A stretch of DNA of 62,710 nucleotides from Grimontia marina (GCF_900060185.1 NZ_FIZY01000033.1:1-62710); one strand, 5' to 3'. Shown: positions 12,973 through 26,884, numbered from the stretch's first letter. Made by a program: numbers and translations. The notes: a model not told the origin generated them from the sequence alone.

Positions 12973-13390
12973 AATGACGCGTCGACCATAAAAACTTTAT
13001 TCAAAAGTGTGACCTTTGCTTTGTGGATAACTATAGATCTAAACGGTGATAAACCTATAGTTATCCAAATAACAACTTTCCTCTCTTTCCCCACCTGTTG
13101 ATAACATTCCATTTTGATCCCAAGAAGTACCAGAATAGATCCAAGCAAACACACAGAAAACGATCTTCCTTAAACGCATGATCATGCTGATCATTTATTA
13201 GTTATCCACAAAGATCGTCTTCCCTAATAAGAGATCAAAATAAAGATCTATATAAAGATCTTTATATATTTTAAGAGACACACCCTCGATCAAAGATCAC
13301 ACTTTTGGTTCTCTCCGTTTCTGAAAAGCGGTAGAATGATCCTCTTTTGCTCAACCAACCGATCAACACATTCCTTATTGAGGTCACACC
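12973..13390. other. oriC: Chromosomal replication origin oriC
   Basis: This 418-bp gap sits between mioC and mnmG, the classic origin location. DnaA boxes: TTATCCACA on the minus strand at 13022-13030, TTATCCAAA at 13061-13069, one-mismatch TTATCAACA on the minus strand at 13096-13104, and TTATCCACA at 13202-13210. Next to the last box are three tandem minus-strand 13-mers of the GATCTNTTNTTTT type (13248-13260, 13236-13248, 13224-13236), spaced exactly 12 bp: the unwinding element. Fourteen GATC sites occur between 13036 and 13361. The box and 13-mer order mirrors E. coli oriC. Confidence 0.95.
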
Positions 13391-15280
13391 ATGTTTTACC
13401 AGGATAACTTTGATGTCATCGTTGTTGGTGGTGGTCATGCAGGTACGGAAGCCGCACTGGCCGCTGCACGTATGGGTCAGCAAACCCTTCTGCTGACACA
13501 CAATATCGATACATTGGGGCAAATGTCATGTAACCCTGCCATTGGCGGGATCGGAAAAGGACATCTGGTGAAAGAGGTCGACGCACTAGGCGGCCTGATG
13601 GCGCGTGCGATTGACAAAGGTGGTATTCAGTTCCGTACCCTGAATGTATCGAAAGGCCCTGCTGTCCGTGCTACCCGAGCACAGGCTGACCGTGCGCTGT
13701 ACAAAGCTGCTGTACGTGAGGCATTGGAAAACCAGCCAAATCTGATGTTATTCCAACAAGCAGTGAATGACCTGATCGTTGAAAAGGATCAAGTGATTGG
13801 TGTTGTGACCGAAATGGGCCTGAAATTCCGTGCCCGATCGGTGGTGTTGACCGTAGGTACGTTCCTCGGCGGAAAAATCCACATTGGTCTTGAGAATTAT
13901 TCCGGTGGCCGGGCAGGCGATCCTCCTTCGATCGCTCTGGCTGATCGCCTCCGTGAACTGCCATTCCGTGTTGACCGCTTGAAAACCGGTACGCCACCAC
14001 GTATTGACGCGCGTACGGTTGATTTCAGTGTGATGCAAACTCAACATGGCGATGACCCATGCCCTGTGTTTTCTTTCATGGGCCATATGTCTGAACATCC
14101 TCGTCAGATCCCTTGCTACATCACTTACACCAATGAAAAAACCCATGACGTAATCCGCAGTAATCTGGATCGTAGTCCTATGTATGCCGGTGTGATTGAA
14201 GGTATTGGCCCACGCTATTGCCCGTCAATTGAAGACAAGGTAATGCGCTTTGCGGACAAGGATAAACACCAGATTTTCGTTGAGCCGGAAGGTCTGACGA
14301 CAAATGAACTGTATCCCAACGGGATCTCCACCAGCCTGCCATTTGACGTCCAGATGGGGATCATTCATTCGATCAAAGGCTTCGAAAACGCACGCGTGAT
14401 CCGCCCGGGATATGCAATCGAGTATGATTTCTTCGATCCGCGCGATCTGAAACAGACCTTTGAAACCAAGTTTATAAAAGGTCTGTTCTTTGCCGGTCAA
14501 ATCAACGGTACGACTGGCTATGAAGAGGCTGCTGCACAAGGCTTGCTCGCAGGTACAAACGCCGCCTTGTTTGCTCAGGACAAAGAGGGCTGGTGTCCTC
14601 GCCGTGATCAGGCTTACATGGGTGTGTTGATTGACGATCTGTCGACCATGGGTACCAAAGAACCGTACCGTATGTTCACTTCCCGTGCTGAATACCGCTT
14701 ATTGCTTCGTGAAGACAACGCGGATATGCGTTTGACTGAAACCGGTCGCGAGCTCGGTTTGGTTGAGGATGAGCGCTGGGCCCGTTTCAACCAGAAATTG
14801 GAAAACATGGAACAGGAAGCGCAGCGTCTTCGCAGTGCCTGGATCCACCCGACTTCAGAGCACGCTGAAGCATTGAACGCGATCCTGAAAACGCCATTGT
14901 CCCGTGAGGCAAACGGTGAAGAGTTATTGCGTCGTCCGGAAGTGACGTACAACGATCTGGTGAAAATTCCCACATTCTCGCCAGCGCACGAAGACATTCA
15001 AGCCTCTGAGCAGGTGGAAATTCAGGTCAAGTACGCAGGTTATATCGACCGCCAGAAAGATGAGATTGAAAAATCTATCCGCCACGAAAATACCCATTTG
15101 CCAATAGAGCTGGATTATTCCCAAATCAAAGGCTTGTCGAACGAGGTGGTGGCGAAATTGAAAGACAGCCGTCCAGAGACCATTGGCAAGGCGTCACGCA
15201 TTTCCGGTATCACGCCTGCAGCGATCTCTATCCTGCTGGTCCATCTGAAAAAACAAGGCATGCTGAAAAAAGGGGCCTGA
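13391..15280 (+). CDS. mnmG: tRNA uridine-5-carboxymethylaminomethyl modification enzyme MnmG
   Basis: This FAD-dependent partner of MnmE (also called GidA) modifies wobble uridine of tRNA. At 629 residues it is the same length as E. coli. The FAD-binding Rossmann motif is [13 protein letters not shown] near residue 12. The conserved cysteine segments [11 protein letters not shown] and KTGTPPRI follow, with a helical C-terminal domain that binds MnmE. It is the first gene to the right of oriC and probably the first gene of an mnmG-rsmG-parAB transcript, with only 6 bases before rsmG. Confidence 0.98.
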   Translation: MFYQDNFDVIVVGGGHAGTEAALAAARMGQQTLLLTHNIDTLGQMSCNPAIGGIGKGHLVKEVDALGGLMARAIDKGGIQFRTLNVSKGPAVRATRAQADRALYKAAVREALENQPNLMLFQQAVNDLIVEKDQVIGVVTEMGLKFRARSVVLTVGTFLGGKIHIGLENYSGGRAGDPPSIALADRLRELPFRVDRLKTGTPPRIDARTVDFSVMQTQHGDDPCPVFSFMGHMSEHPRQIPCYITYTNEKTHDVIRSNLDRSPMYAGVIEGIGPRYCPSIEDKVMRFADKDKHQIFVEPEGLTTNELYPNGISTSLPFDVQMGIIHSIKGFENARVIRPGYAIEYDFFDPRDLKQTFETKFIKGLFFAGQINGTTGYEEAAAQGLLAGTNAALFAQDKEGWCPRRDQAYMGVLIDDLSTMGTKEPYRMFTSRAEYRLLLREDNADMRLTETGRELGLVEDERWARFNQKLENMEQEAQRLRSAWIHPTSEHAEALNAILKTPLSREANGEELLRRPEVTYNDLVKIPTFSPAHEDIQASEQVEIQVKYAGYIDRQKDEIEKSIRHENTHLPIELDYSQIKGLSNEVVAKLKDSRPETIGKASRISGITPAAISILLVHLKKQGMLKKGA

Positions 15281-15286
15281 GTTTCT

Positions 15287-15901
15287 GTGAAACAACGTCT
15301 AGCAAAACTGATTGAACAGGCAGGGATGAATATCCCTGCTGAGCAACAAGCCCAATTGATTGGCTATGTTGAAATGCTCAACAAATGGAACAAAGCGTAC
15401 AACCTCACTTCGGTGCGCGATCCAAACGAGATGATCGTCAAACACATCATGGACAGCATCGTGGTGAGTCAGCACCTCGATAGCCAAAGTTACATTGATG
15501 TGGGTACGGGGCCTGGATTGCCAGGGATCCCGCTTGCAATCATCAACCCGGAAAAATCCTTCACGCTTCTCGACAGCTTGGGTAAGCGTATTCGCTTCAT
15601 CCGTCAGGTTCTTCATGAGCTGAAAATCACCAATGTCACGCCGGTACAGAGCCGCGTGGAAGATTTTCAACCTGAACAGGGATTTGACGGCGTATTAAGC
15701 CGAGCATTTGCATCTATGAGTGACATGGTAAACTGGTGTCATCACCTGCCTTCAGCTCAAGGAAGGTTCCTTGCTCTGAAGGGACAAGTGGATCAAGTCG
15801 AAATTGATGAACTTCCTGCCGGATGTTCTGTGACAGATATCAAACCTTTGACTGTTCCGGGATTGGAAGGTCAACGTCATCTAGTAGTCTTGGCTAGATA
15901 G
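15287..15901 (+). CDS. rsmG: 16S rRNA (guanine-N7) methyltransferase RsmG
   Basis: RsmG uses S-adenosylmethionine to methylate G527 of 16S rRNA; its loss gives low-level streptomycin resistance. Family marks are [16 protein letters not shown] near residue 35 and the SAM-binding loop [15 protein letters not shown] near residue 70. The start is GTG at 15287, six bases after the mnmG stop. The length of 204 is normal. Confidence 0.97.
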   Translation: MKQRLAKLIEQAGMNIPAEQQAQLIGYVEMLNKWNKAYNLTSVRDPNEMIVKHIMDSIVVSQHLDSQSYIDVGTGPGLPGIPLAIINPEKSFTLLDSLGKRIRFIRQVLHELKITNVTPVQSRVEDFQPEQGFDGVLSRAFASMSDMVNWCHHLPSAQGRFLALKGQVDQVEIDELPAGCSVTDIKPLTVPGLEGQRHLVVLAR

Positions 15902-15923
15902 GATTATTAGGCGAGGTCGTCTT

Positions 15924-16718
15924 GTGGGAAAAGTCATTGCTATAGCAAACCAAAAGGGAGGCGTTGGTAAAACAACGACCTGTATCAACCTGGCTGCTTC
16001 GCTGGCAGCGACTCAGCGTAAGGTATTGGTAATTGACCTAGACCCGCAGGGCAACGCAACCATGGCGAGTGGTGTGGACAAATACGATGTTCATGCCACT
16101 GCCTACGATTTGCTGGTTGAAGAGACCCCGTTTAACGATGTGGTGGTGACAGAAACGACGGGCGGTTATCACCTGATAGCGGCCAATGGTGATGTTACTG
16201 CGGCAGAAATCAAACTCATGGAAGTGTTTGCCCGCGAAGTGAGGCTGCGCAGCGCATTAGCCGACATTCGTGAAAACTATGATTTCATCTTCATTGATTG
16301 TCCCCCTTCTCTTAACCTTCTTACAATCAATGCCATGACGGCGGCAAACTCCGTACTGGTGCCGATGCAGTGTGAATACTTTGCATTGGAAGGCCTGACC
16401 GCACTGATGGACACCATCAGTAAGCTTGCAAGCGTAGTGAACGCTGACTTGCATGTGGAAGGCTTGCTCAGAACCATGTACGATCCGCGAAATCGTCTGG
16501 CGACAGAAGTGTCTGAACAGATCAAAAAACACTTTGGAGACAAGGTCTACCGTACAGTTATCCCGCGTAATGTCCGTTTGGCTGAAGCGCCTAGTCACGG
16601 CAAACCTGCCATGTACTACGACAAATATTCCAGCGGTGCCAAATCCTATCTGGCATTAGCCGGTGAAATATTGCGACGGGAAGAGCAGGCCAGGCAGGCT
16701 GTTGCCAACGCGTCTTAA
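15924..16718 (+). CDS. parA: Chromosome partitioning ATPase ParA (Soj)
   Basis: ParA is a deviant-Walker ATPase that binds DNA non-specifically and moves ParB/parS complexes, and so the origin, to the cell poles. The deviant Walker A KGGVGKTTT lies at residues 11-19 with its signature lysine, and Walker B is FIFIDCPPSLN. The 264-residue length and absence of an N-terminal helix-turn-helix identify the chromosomal type. The start is GTG at 15924. parB follows after 10 bases. Confidence 0.97.
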   Translation: MGKVIAIANQKGGVGKTTTCINLAASLAATQRKVLVIDLDPQGNATMASGVDKYDVHATAYDLLVEETPFNDVVVTETTGGYHLIAANGDVTAAEIKLMEVFAREVRLRSALADIRENYDFIFIDCPPSLNLLTINAMTAANSVLVPMQCEYFALEGLTALMDTISKLASVVNADLHVEGLLRTMYDPRNRLATEVSEQIKKHFGDKVYRTVIPRNVRLAEAPSHGKPAMYYDKYSSGAKSYLALAGEILRREEQARQAVANAS

Positions 16719-16728
16719 AGGAACGTGA

Positions 16729-17622
16729 ATGAACGCTACCAAACGTGGATTGGGTAAAGGACTCGATGCGCTACTGGCCACTAGTGCTAGGGCACAAGCG
16801 CGTGTCGATCTGAATAACGATACTCAGGAAGCTGTTAACAACAGTGAGCTTCAGCATTTGCCATTAGCGGCATTGCGTCCTGGTGTGTATCAACCTCGTC
16901 AGGATATGGCGCAGGAAGCATTGGAAGAGCTGGCGGAGTCTATTCGCGCACAAGGCGTTATCCAACCTTTGGTTGTGCGCCACCTCGGTGACAAACAGTA
17001 CGAAATTATCGCCGGTGAGCGCCGTTTCAGAGCATCAAAAATCGCTGGCTTGACCCATGTTCCTTGTTTGGTCCGAGATCTAAATGACAAAGCTGCGAGC
17101 GCCATCGCACTGATTGAGAATATCCAGCGTGAAGATCTTAACGCCATGGAAGAAGCGGAAGCGCTGGATCGTTTGATCCATGACTTCTCTCTCACCCACC
17201 AACAACTGGCCGAAGCGCTGGGCAAATCCCGTACTACCATCAGTAATCTGCTGAGATTGAACGGCCTTGAAGCTGGCGTAAAGAAACTGTTGTCTGGGCG
17301 TCAGTTGGAAATGGGTCATGCGCGTGCTTTGCTGGCATTAGATGGCAATGCACAGATCGAGGCTGCATTGGTCTCCGTCAATAAAAAACTCACAGTTAGG
17401 CAGACCGAAGCCTTAGTGAAAAAAGCCCTGACCCCGGCGGTAGAAAAAACACAGGAACCCGTATCACCAAAATTGGTGGAGTTACAGGATAGGCTGACTG
17501 ACAAGCTAGGCACATCTGTCAGTCTGTCCCAAAGCAGGAGTGGTAGTGGTAAGTTGGTTATCACCTTTGATCAGAACGAAAAACTTATGCAAATTCTTGC
17601 AATTCTAGGTGAGGAATTGTGA
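16729..17622 (+). CDS. parB: Chromosome partitioning protein ParB (Spo0J)
   Basis: ParB is a CTP-dependent clamp that loads at parS and spreads along DNA. The N-terminal CTPase motifs include GERRFRASKIAG and ENIQREDLNAMEEA. The central helix-turn-helix reads LTHQQLAEALGKSRTTISNLLRL across residues ~160-185, and the C-terminal ~50 residues form the dimer domain. The opening KRGLGKGLDALL is the usual ParA-interacting tail. A matching parS site is present in recF. Confidence 0.97.
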   Translation: MNATKRGLGKGLDALLATSARAQARVDLNNDTQEAVNNSELQHLPLAALRPGVYQPRQDMAQEALEELAESIRAQGVIQPLVVRHLGDKQYEIIAGERRFRASKIAGLTHVPCLVRDLNDKAASAIALIENIQREDLNAMEEAEALDRLIHDFSLTHQQLAEALGKSRTTISNLLRLNGLEAGVKKLLSGRQLEMGHARALLALDGNAQIEAALVSVNKKLTVRQTEALVKKALTPAVEKTQEPVSPKLVELQDRLTDKLGTSVSLSQSRSGSGKLVITFDQNEKLMQILAILGEEL

Positions 17623-17714
17623 CGTGACGCGTTGGGTTTTTGTTACATATTTTTGCTTACTGTGATCAGGTTACCCTGTTGTAAAATTTAGTTTCCCTTT
17701 TTGATGTGATGAGA

Positions 17715-17742
17715 TTGCATTCAAAAGGGCGACCCGTATAAT
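17715..17742 (+). promoter_or_regulatory. Probable atp operon promoter
   Basis: TTGCAT at 17715-17720 and a perfect -10 TATAAT at 17737-17742 are separated by 16 bp. They lie 60 bases upstream of the atpI start, in the only sizeable gap between parB and the ATP synthase genes. Confidence 0.65.
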
Positions 17743-17801
17743 TTTTGCAGTTTTCCCAGCACGACAAGGTGCTAAGAGGAAAGGAATCGAGGAACGAATA
17801 C

Positions 17802-18191
17802 ATGGTATCGACGCTCACGCGACCAGGTCGCAAGCTTGCGAAAAGGTTGCTGCTGTTACAGGCGTGCGTCGTGTTAGCAACGGCAATCTTGATGGTCACC
17901 ACCATCAATGTCGACTGGGGAATTTCCGCACTCATAGGCGGTGGCATTTTCGTAATCGCCAACGCAGCCTTTGCATTGTGTGCATTCCTCTTTAGTGGAG
18001 CGAGAGCAGCAAAGCTCGTTGTGGCATCCTTCTACAGCGGGGAAGTGCTTAAAATTCTACTTACCGTCGCGCTGTTTTCCGTTGTTTACCTGTATGCCGA
18101 GGTGGAACTTGTTCCCCTCAAACTGACCTATTTGCTGGTACTTGGAATTAATATCCTCGCGCCAGTTTTATTCATTAACAACAACAAATAG
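17802..18191 (+). CDS. atpI: F0F1 ATP synthase assembly protein I
   Basis: This small membrane protein (129 aa, four predicted membrane segments) heads many atp operons and is thought to help assemble the c-ring. The start is placed at ATG 17802, preceded by GAGGA; a longer frame from 17745 runs through the promoter -10 region and is not credible. A basic N-terminus (TRPGRKLAKR) precedes the first helix. It ends 8 bases before atpB. Confidence 0.93.
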   Translation: MVSTLTRPGRKLAKRLLLLQACVVLATAILMVTTINVDWGISALIGGGIFVIANAAFALCAFLFSGARAAKLVVASFYSGEVLKILLTVALFSVVYLYAEVELVPLKLTYLLVLGINILAPVLFINNNK

Positions 18192-18196
18192 GATGA

Positions 18197-19003
<807 letters not shown>

Positions 19004-19050
19004 TAAAAGATTTTTTAGTAAGCAACTTTGTTCGACCTTCCGGCATATAA

Positions 19051-19332
<282 letters not shown>

Positions 19333-19381
19333 GTCGCCTGATTATACCTGTAGTTAACTATTGGGAGATGGAGAAGCAGTT

Positions 19382-19852
19382 ATGAATATGAACGCTACTC
19401 TTATCGGCCAGGCGATCGCGTTTTCCATGTTTGTGTGGTTCTGCATGAAGTATGTGTGGCCACCAATCATGCAAGCGATTGAAGAACGTCAGAAGAAAAT
19501 TGCTGACGGTCTTGCGGCGGCTGAGCGTGCCGCGAAAGACCTGGATTTGGCCCAGGCTAATGCTTCTGATCAACTGAAAGAAGCAAAGCGCGCTGCAACT
19601 GAGATCATCGATTCGGCGAACAAGCGTAAAGCACAAATTCTTGATGAAGCCCGCGAAGAAGCATCTGCTGAACGCGAAAACATCCTTAACCAAGGAAAGG
19701 CTGAACTGGAAGCTGAGCGTAACCGTGCCCGCGATGAACTGCGCAAACAAGTTGCAACTCTGGCCGTAATCGGTGCTGAGAAAATCCTTGAGCGTTCAAT
19801 CGACGAAAATGCTCATAAAGATATTCTCGATAAAATCACTGCAGAACTTTAA
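19382..19852 (+). CDS. atpF: ATP synthase F0 subunit b
   Basis: Subunit b is the peripheral stalk: one N-terminal membrane helix (residues ~5-25, ending YVWPPIM), followed by a long charged coiled coil rich in Ala, Glu, Lys and Arg. The start at ATG 19382 gives 156 residues, the E. coli length, with GGAG 8 bases upstream. An earlier in-frame start at 19361 would add seven unconserved residues. Confidence 0.97.
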   Translation: MNMNATLIGQAIAFSMFVWFCMKYVWPPIMQAIEERQKKIADGLAAAERAAKDLDLAQANASDQLKEAKRAATEIIDSANKRKAQILDEAREEASAERENILNQGKAELEAERNRARDELRKQVATLAVIGAEKILERSIDENAHKDILDKITAEL

Positions 19853-19867
19853 GAAGGAGGGGCAGCT

Positions 19868-20401
19868 ATGTCTGAACTGACTACCATCGCACGCCCCTAC
19901 GCTAAAGCAGCCTTCGATCTGGCAGTAGAAAAAGGCGAATTGGACCAGTGGTCTGAAATGCTGGCTTTTGCTGCTGAAGTTGCCCGCAATGAAACCATCG
20001 CAGACTTTCTCGATGGTTCTTATTCAGCTGAAAAGTTGACTGAGATTTTTCTCTCAGTGTGCGGTGAGCAGCTCAATGAATTCGGCCAGAACCTGGTGAA
20101 GGTAATGGCTGAAAACGGACGCCTAAAAGCGTTGCCGGAAGTAACTGTCCAGTTCATGGCACTTCGCCGTGAATTAGAAAAGCAAGTTGACGTCGAGGTC
20201 ACCTCTGCTGTCGCGCTGGAACAAGCGCAACTGGATGCTATTGAAAGCAAGCTGGAAGCCCGCCTTGAGCGAAAAGTGAAGCTGAACTGTAGTGTAGACG
20301 AGACCCTGGTTGCCGGGGTTGTGATTCGAGCTGGAGACTTGATCATCGATAACTCAGTTAGCGGCCGTATGCGCCGTCTGAGCGATGCATTGCAGTCTTG
20401 A
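19868..20401 (+). CDS. atpH: ATP synthase F1 subunit delta
   Basis: Delta links the top of the F1 alpha/beta hexamer to subunit b. At 177 residues it matches the E. coli length exactly. The helical N-terminus begins [14 protein letters not shown], and the C-terminal part contains the family pattern [23 protein letters not shown] lies just upstream of the start. Confidence 0.97.
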   Translation: MSELTTIARPYAKAAFDLAVEKGELDQWSEMLAFAAEVARNETIADFLDGSYSAEKLTEIFLSVCGEQLNEFGQNLVKVMAENGRLKALPEVTVQFMALRRELEKQVDVEVTSAVALEQAQLDAIESKLEARLERKVKLNCSVDETLVAGVVIRAGDLIIDNSVSGRMRRLSDALQS

Positions 20402-20417
20402 TTTGGGGAATTGGAGC

Positions 20418-21959
20418 ATGCAACTTAATTCCACGGAAATTAGCGATCTGATCAAACAGCGTATTGAAAAATTCAACGTTGTTAGTGAAGCACGCAACGA
20501 AGGTACCATCGTGTCAGTCAGCGACGGTATCATTCGCATCCATGGCCTTGCAGATGCTATGCAAGGTGAAATGATTGAACTACCTGGCAACCGTTTCGCA
20601 CTGGCGCTCAACCTTGAGCGTGACTCTGTAGGTGCGGTTGTTATGGGTCCTTATGCCGACCTTCAGGAAGGCATGAAGGTAACCGGTACTGGTCGTATTC
20701 TTGAAGTTCCAGTAGGTCCTGAGCTACTGGGCCGTGTGGTTAACACCCTAGGTAAGCCAATTGACGGTAAAGGTCCTATCAACGCAGCACTGACTTCTCC
20801 TGTAGAAGTGATTGCACCTGGCGTAATTGCTCGTCAGTCGGTAGACCAGCCAGTACAAACCGGTTACAAAGCAGTTGATGCAATGATCCCAATCGGCCGT
20901 GGTCAGCGTGAGCTGGTTATCGGTGACCGCCAGACCGGTAAAACGGCGCTGGCAATCGATGCGATCATTAACCAGAAGAACTCTGGTATCTACTCTATCT
21001 ATGTTGCTATCGGCCAGAAAGCGTCAACCATCGCTAACGTGGTTCGCAAACTGGAAGAGCACGACGCACTGAAAAACACCATCGTTGTTGTTGCATCTGC
21101 TTCTGAAGCAGCTGCACTGCAATACCTTGCACCTTACGCAGGTTGTGCGATGGGTGAATACTTCCGTGACCGCGGTGAAGATGCGCTGATCGTATACGAT
21201 GATCTGTCTAAGCAAGCTGTTGCTTACCGTCAGATTTCTCTGTTGCTGCGTCGACCACCAGGCCGTGAAGCATTCCCAGGTGACGTTTTCTACCTCCACT
21301 CTCGTCTGCTGGAGCGTGCTGCGCGTGTTAACGCTGATTACGTTGCTAAGTTCACCAATGGTGAAGTGACTGGCAAAACCGGTTCTTTGACCGCGCTGCC
21401 AATCATTGAAACCCAAGCGGGTGACGTATCTGCGTTCGTACCAACCAACGTTATCTCGATCACCGACGGTCAGATCTTCTTGCAATCGGAACTGTTTAAC
21501 GCAGGTATCCGTCCGGCAGTTGACCCAGGTATCTCAGTATCTCGTGTAGGTGGTTCAGCACAGACCAAGATCATCAAGAAGCTATCTGGTGGTATTCGTA
21601 CCGCTCTGGCTCAGTACCGCGAACTGGCAGCATTTGCTCAGTTTTCTTCTGACCTGGACGAGGCAACCAAGAAGCAGCTGGATCACGGTCAGAAAGTAAC
21701 TGAACTGATGAAGCAGAAGCAATACGCACCAATGTCTGTGTTTGAGCAGGGATTGATGATTTTTGCTGCGGAAAAAGGCTATCTGGCAGACATTGAGCTG
21801 ACCAAACTGGCTGATTTCGAATCTGCTCTGCTTGCATACGCTAAAGGTACGTTTGCTGAGCTGGTTGCACAGATCGATGAGACTGGCGACTACAACGGCG
21901 ACATTGAAGCGCAACTGGTTAAGCTGGTTGAAGACTTCAAAGCAACGCAAACCTGGTAA
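20418..21959 (+). CDS. atpA: ATP synthase F1 subunit alpha
   Basis: Alpha is the non-catalytic nucleotide-binding subunit of F1. It has 513 residues from the ATG at 20418, as in E. coli; an in-frame start at 20385 would overlap atpH and is unlikely. The P-loop is GDRQTGKTA near residue 169, with the signature [16 protein letters not shown] strong hairpin follows its stop. Confidence 0.98.
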   Translation: MQLNSTEISDLIKQRIEKFNVVSEARNEGTIVSVSDGIIRIHGLADAMQGEMIELPGNRFALALNLERDSVGAVVMGPYADLQEGMKVTGTGRILEVPVGPELLGRVVNTLGKPIDGKGPINAALTSPVEVIAPGVIARQSVDQPVQTGYKAVDAMIPIGRGQRELVIGDRQTGKTALAIDAIINQKNSGIYSIYVAIGQKASTIANVVRKLEEHDALKNTIVVVASASEAAALQYLAPYAGCAMGEYFRDRGEDALIVYDDLSKQAVAYRQISLLLRRPPGREAFPGDVFYLHSRLLERAARVNADYVAKFTNGEVTGKTGSLTALPIIETQAGDVSAFVPTNVISITDGQIFLQSELFNAGIRPAVDPGISVSRVGGSAQTKIIKKLSGGIRTALAQYRELAAFAQFSSDLDEATKKQLDHGQKVTELMKQKQYAPMSVFEQGLMIFAAEKGYLADIELTKLADFESALLAYAKGTFAELVAQIDETGDYNGDIEAQLVKLVEDFKATQTW

Positions 21960-21964
21960 TGCGT

Positions 21965-21987
21965 AGAAGGCCGCTCAGCGGCCTTCT
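21965..21987 (+). other. Hairpin in atpA-atpG spacer
   Basis: A perfect 10-bp inverted repeat, AGAAGGCCGC/GCGGCCTTCT, has a 3-base loop and sits 6 bases after the atpA stop. No T-run follows, and the atpG ribosome-binding site starts about 5 bases later. It is therefore not a terminator. A role in mRNA processing, stability or atpG expression is inferred. Confidence 0.7.
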
Positions 21988-22004
21988 AATAACGGAGAGT
22001 AACG

Positions 22005-24310
<2,306 letters not shown>

Positions 24311-24328
24311 TAGCTGGTAGGAGGCGAC

Positions 24329-24751
24329 ATGGCAGCGATGACCTTTCACCTGGATGTAGTAAGCGCAGAGAAACAATTGTTTTCTGGCCGTGCTGAAGCA
24401 ATCCAGGTAACGGGTAGCGAAGGTGAATTGGGTATTTACCCAAGCCACACCCCGCTGCTGACCGCTATCACGCCGGGCATGATCCGCATTACTAAGCAAC
24501 ACGGCCATGAAGAGGTAATTTACCTTTCTGGTGGTATGCTGGAAGTGCAACCAAGCACAGTAACTGTGCTTGCAGATACCGCAATTCGCGGCGTCGATCT
24601 GGATCAAGCTAAGGCAGAAGAAGCGAAGCGCCGTGCAGAGGATCGTATCCTCAATAAACATGGCGATATGGACTTTGCTCAGGCGGCCAGTGATCTGGCC
24701 AAGGCGATTGCCCAGCTACGAGTTATCGAGCTGACCAAAAAGGCACGCTAA
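24329..24751 (+). CDS. atpC: ATP synthase F1 subunit epsilon
   Basis: Epsilon is the small regulatory subunit that connects gamma to the c-ring and can inhibit ATP hydrolysis. It has 140 residues: an N-terminal beta barrel ([27 protein letters not shown]) and a C-terminal helical hairpin. GGAGG lies 4 bases before ATG 24329, which selects that start over the internal ATG at codon 4. It is the last gene of the operon. Confidence 0.97.
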   Translation: MAAMTFHLDVVSAEKQLFSGRAEAIQVTGSEGELGIYPSHTPLLTAITPGMIRITKQHGHEEVIYLSGGMLEVQPSTVTVLADTAIRGVDLDQAKAEEAKRRAEDRILNKHGDMDFAQAASDLAKAIAQLRVIELTKKAR

Positions 24752-24775
24752 GTACCAGGTATCACCCAAAGACTG

Positions 24776-24803
24776 AAAGGCGACCGATAGGTCGCCTTTT
24801 TTA
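24776..24803 (+). terminator. atp operon terminator
   Basis: The stem AAAGGCGACC/GGTCGCCTTT with loop GATA runs into six T residues. It is a strong rho-independent terminator 25 bases after the atpC stop. Confidence 0.92.
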
Positions 24804-25081
24804 TACTTGTTTTTCTCGTTTTCCAATCGCCTAATTTTCCGGTCTTTAAACCTTGGCAGAAAAAGATACGCTCAGTTTTTATGAGTTAATTATCAATAAG
24901 TTAACGTAAATTCATATGTGGGTTTTCTTAAGTGATTATCTGCGAGGTATCGCCTGAAAATTGCTACAAGATGACGGAAATTTATGAATTTCTTATAGGT
25001 TTGAATCCCGTTTTACAAAGTGAACCGTTACAATAAGCGCCATTATTTGTAGTAGACCCTCAATACCAAGGACAACTCTCC
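24804..25081 (+). other. AT-rich gap before glmU
   Basis: The sequence is AT-rich and holds no ORF of note. It presumably contains the glmU promoter, but I could not assign hexamers with a credible spacing. No glmS-type ribozyme, tRNA or repeat is visible. Confidence 0.4.
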
Positions 25082-26443
25082 ATGAATTTCAGTGCTGTGA
25101 TTCTGGCTGCGGGTAAGGGAACCCGTATGTACTCCAACCTACCTAAGGTGCTGCATACCCTTGCCGGTAAACCTATGGCTAAGCACGTTATCGATACTTG
25201 CTCTTCGTTAGGTGCAAAAAACATCCATCTTGTTTATGGCCACGGTGGAGATGCCATGAAAGCAGCGCTTGAAGAAGAGCCGGTAAACTGGGTCCTTCAG
25301 GCAGAACAACTAGGTACAGGTCATGCAGTGAATCAGGCTGCTCCTGAGTTTGCTGATGATGAACAGGTTTTGATTCTATATGGCGATGTGCCGCTGATTT
25401 CAGAGCAAACCATCGAAAACCTGTTGGATGCGCAGCCGGACGGCGGCATTGCATTGCTGACAGTGGTACTGGATAAGCCAGCGGGCTACGGACGTATCAT
25501 TCGCCGTAACGGGCCTGTGGTGGCGATCGTGGAAGATAAAGATGCCACTCAAGAGCAAAAGCTTATCAAAGAAATCAACACTGGTGTGATGGTCGCTACC
25601 GGACGTGATCTACGCCGTTGGCTGAACGAAGTGAAAAGCGACAATGCACAGGGCGAATACTACCTGACGGACGTGATTGCGATCGCCCACGATGAAGGCC
25701 GTGCTGTCGAAGCTGTTCACCCGGAAAGCGCGATTGAAGTAGAAGGCGTTAACAACCGTATCCAGCTGGCACGTCTGGAACGTGCTTATCAAGCCGCCCA
25801 GGCAGAAAAGTTGTTGGAAAGCGGTGTGATGCTGCGTGACCCGGCACGCTTTGATCTACGTGGTCAGCTACAGTGTGGTACTGATGTCGAAATCGATGTG
25901 AACGTCGTGATTGAGGGTTCAGTCACTTTAGGCGACAACGTGGTCATCGGCGCTGGCTGTGTATTGAAAGACTGTGAAATCGACGACAACACCGTCGTTC
26001 GCCCATACAGCGTGATTGAAGGTGCTTCGGTGGGTGAAGATTGTACCGTGGGTCCTTTTGCTCGTCTGCGTCCAGGGGCTGAGTTGGTGGATGATGCACA
26101 TGTGGGTAACTTTGTTGAAGTGAAAAATGCACGTATCGGTAAAGGCTCTAAGGCAAATCATCTGACTTACCTTGGTGATGCTGAAATCGGTGAGCGCGTA
26201 AATATCGGTGCAGGTACTATCACCTGTAATTACGACGGCGCGAATAAACACAAAACTGTGATTGAAGATGACGTGTTTGTTGGTTCAGATAGCCAGTTGG
26301 TAGCTCCGGTGACCATTAAAAAAGGCGCAACGATTGGTGCAGGTACGACACTGACCAGTAATGTGGAAGAGGGCCAACTCGTTATTACCCGTGCAAAAGC
26401 GCGTGCAATTGATGGCTGGAAGAGACCGGTTAAGCAGAAATAG
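25082..26443 (+). CDS. glmU: Bifunctional UDP-N-acetylglucosamine pyrophosphorylase / glucosamine-1-phosphate acetyltransferase
   Basis: GlmU makes UDP-GlcNAc for peptidoglycan and LPS. The N-terminal uridylyltransferase (residues ~1-230) opens with the nucleotide-binding loop [18 protein letters not shown]. The C-terminal left-handed beta-helix (~250-453) acetylates glucosamine-1-P, with hexapeptide repeats such as [13 protein letters not shown] and [12 protein letters not shown]. The length of 453 is normal. In E. coli it is co-transcribed with glmS; here a terminator, a tRNA operon and a regulator gene lie between them. Confidence 0.98.
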   Translation: MNFSAVILAAGKGTRMYSNLPKVLHTLAGKPMAKHVIDTCSSLGAKNIHLVYGHGGDAMKAALEEEPVNWVLQAEQLGTGHAVNQAAPEFADDEQVLILYGDVPLISEQTIENLLDAQPDGGIALLTVVLDKPAGYGRIIRRNGPVVAIVEDKDATQEQKLIKEINTGVMVATGRDLRRWLNEVKSDNAQGEYYLTDVIAIAHDEGRAVEAVHPESAIEVEGVNNRIQLARLERAYQAAQAEKLLESGVMLRDPARFDLRGQLQCGTDVEIDVNVVIEGSVTLGDNVVIGAGCVLKDCEIDDNTVVRPYSVIEGASVGEDCTVGPFARLRPGAELVDDAHVGNFVEVKNARIGKGSKANHLTYLGDAEIGERVNIGAGTITCNYDGANKHKTVIEDDVFVGSDSQLVAPVTIKKGATIGAGTTLTSNVEEGQLVITRAKARAIDGWKRPVKQK

Positions 26444-26456
26444 CGCTTGTTATGCA

Positions 26457-26488
26457 TAAAAAAACACCGCAAAAGCGGTGTTTTTTTA
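26457..26488 (+). terminator. Terminator after glmU
   Basis: The stem AAAAACACCGC/GCGGTGTTTTT with loop AAAA ends in a run of T residues. It is a strong terminator isolating glmU from the tRNA operon. Confidence 0.93.
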
Positions 26489-26527
26489 TTGAAGCGATTA
26501 AATCGTCATCAAACGAAAAATAGGGGG

Positions 26528-26556
26528 TTGACGCTCCTCTGAATCCGCAATATTAT
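26528..26556 (+). promoter_or_regulatory. tRNA operon promoter
   Basis: TTGACG at 26528-26533, a 17-bp spacer and TATTAT at 26551-26556 lie 12 bases upstream of the first tRNA. A GC-rich discriminator (ACGCGCC) follows the -10, the usual mark of stringently controlled stable-RNA promoters. Confidence 0.8.
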
Positions 26557-26568
26557 ACGCGCCTCTGT

Positions 26569-26643
26569 TGGGGTATCGCCAAGCGGTAAGGCAGCGGCTT
26601 TTGATGCCGCCATTCCCTGGTTCGAATCCAGGTACCCCAGCCA
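26569..26643 (+). tRNA. tRNA-Gln (anticodon UUG), first copy
   Basis: This is a 75-base tRNA with encoded CCA. The anticodon loop TTTTGAT places UUG at 26601-26603. It is nearly the same as E. coli tRNA-Gln(UUG), and the 75 bases are identical to the copy at 26885. Confidence 0.98.
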
Positions 26644-26648
26644 ACAGC

Positions 26649-26725
26649 GCGTCCGTAGCTCAGCTGGATAGAGTACCTGGCTACGAACCAGGCGGTCGGA
26701 GGTTCGAATCCTCCCGGACGCGCCA
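26649..26725 (+). tRNA. tRNA-Arg (anticodon ACG)
   Basis: This is a 77-base tRNA with CCA encoded. The anticodon ACG lies at 26683-26685, and A34 should be edited to inosine by TadA. The acceptor GCGTCCG pairs fully with CGGACGC. Confidence 0.98.
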
Positions 26726-26763
26726 TCTCTTCCTTTCCAGAGGTGAGATGAACAATTAGGTAT

Positions 26764-26848
26764 GCGGAAGTGGCGAAATTGGTAGACGCACCAGATTTAG
26801 GTTCTGGCGCCGCAAGGTGTGAGAGTTCAAGTCTCTCCTTCCGCACCA
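26764..26848 (+). tRNA. tRNA-Leu (anticodon UAG), first copy
   Basis: This is an 85-base class II tRNA with a long variable arm. The anticodon loop TTTAGGT gives UAG at 26798-26800. It is identical to the copy at 27267. Confidence 0.98.
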
Positions 26849-26884
26849 TTATTTAAAGATCATGCTTTCCAGTGTGGTTGCTGT

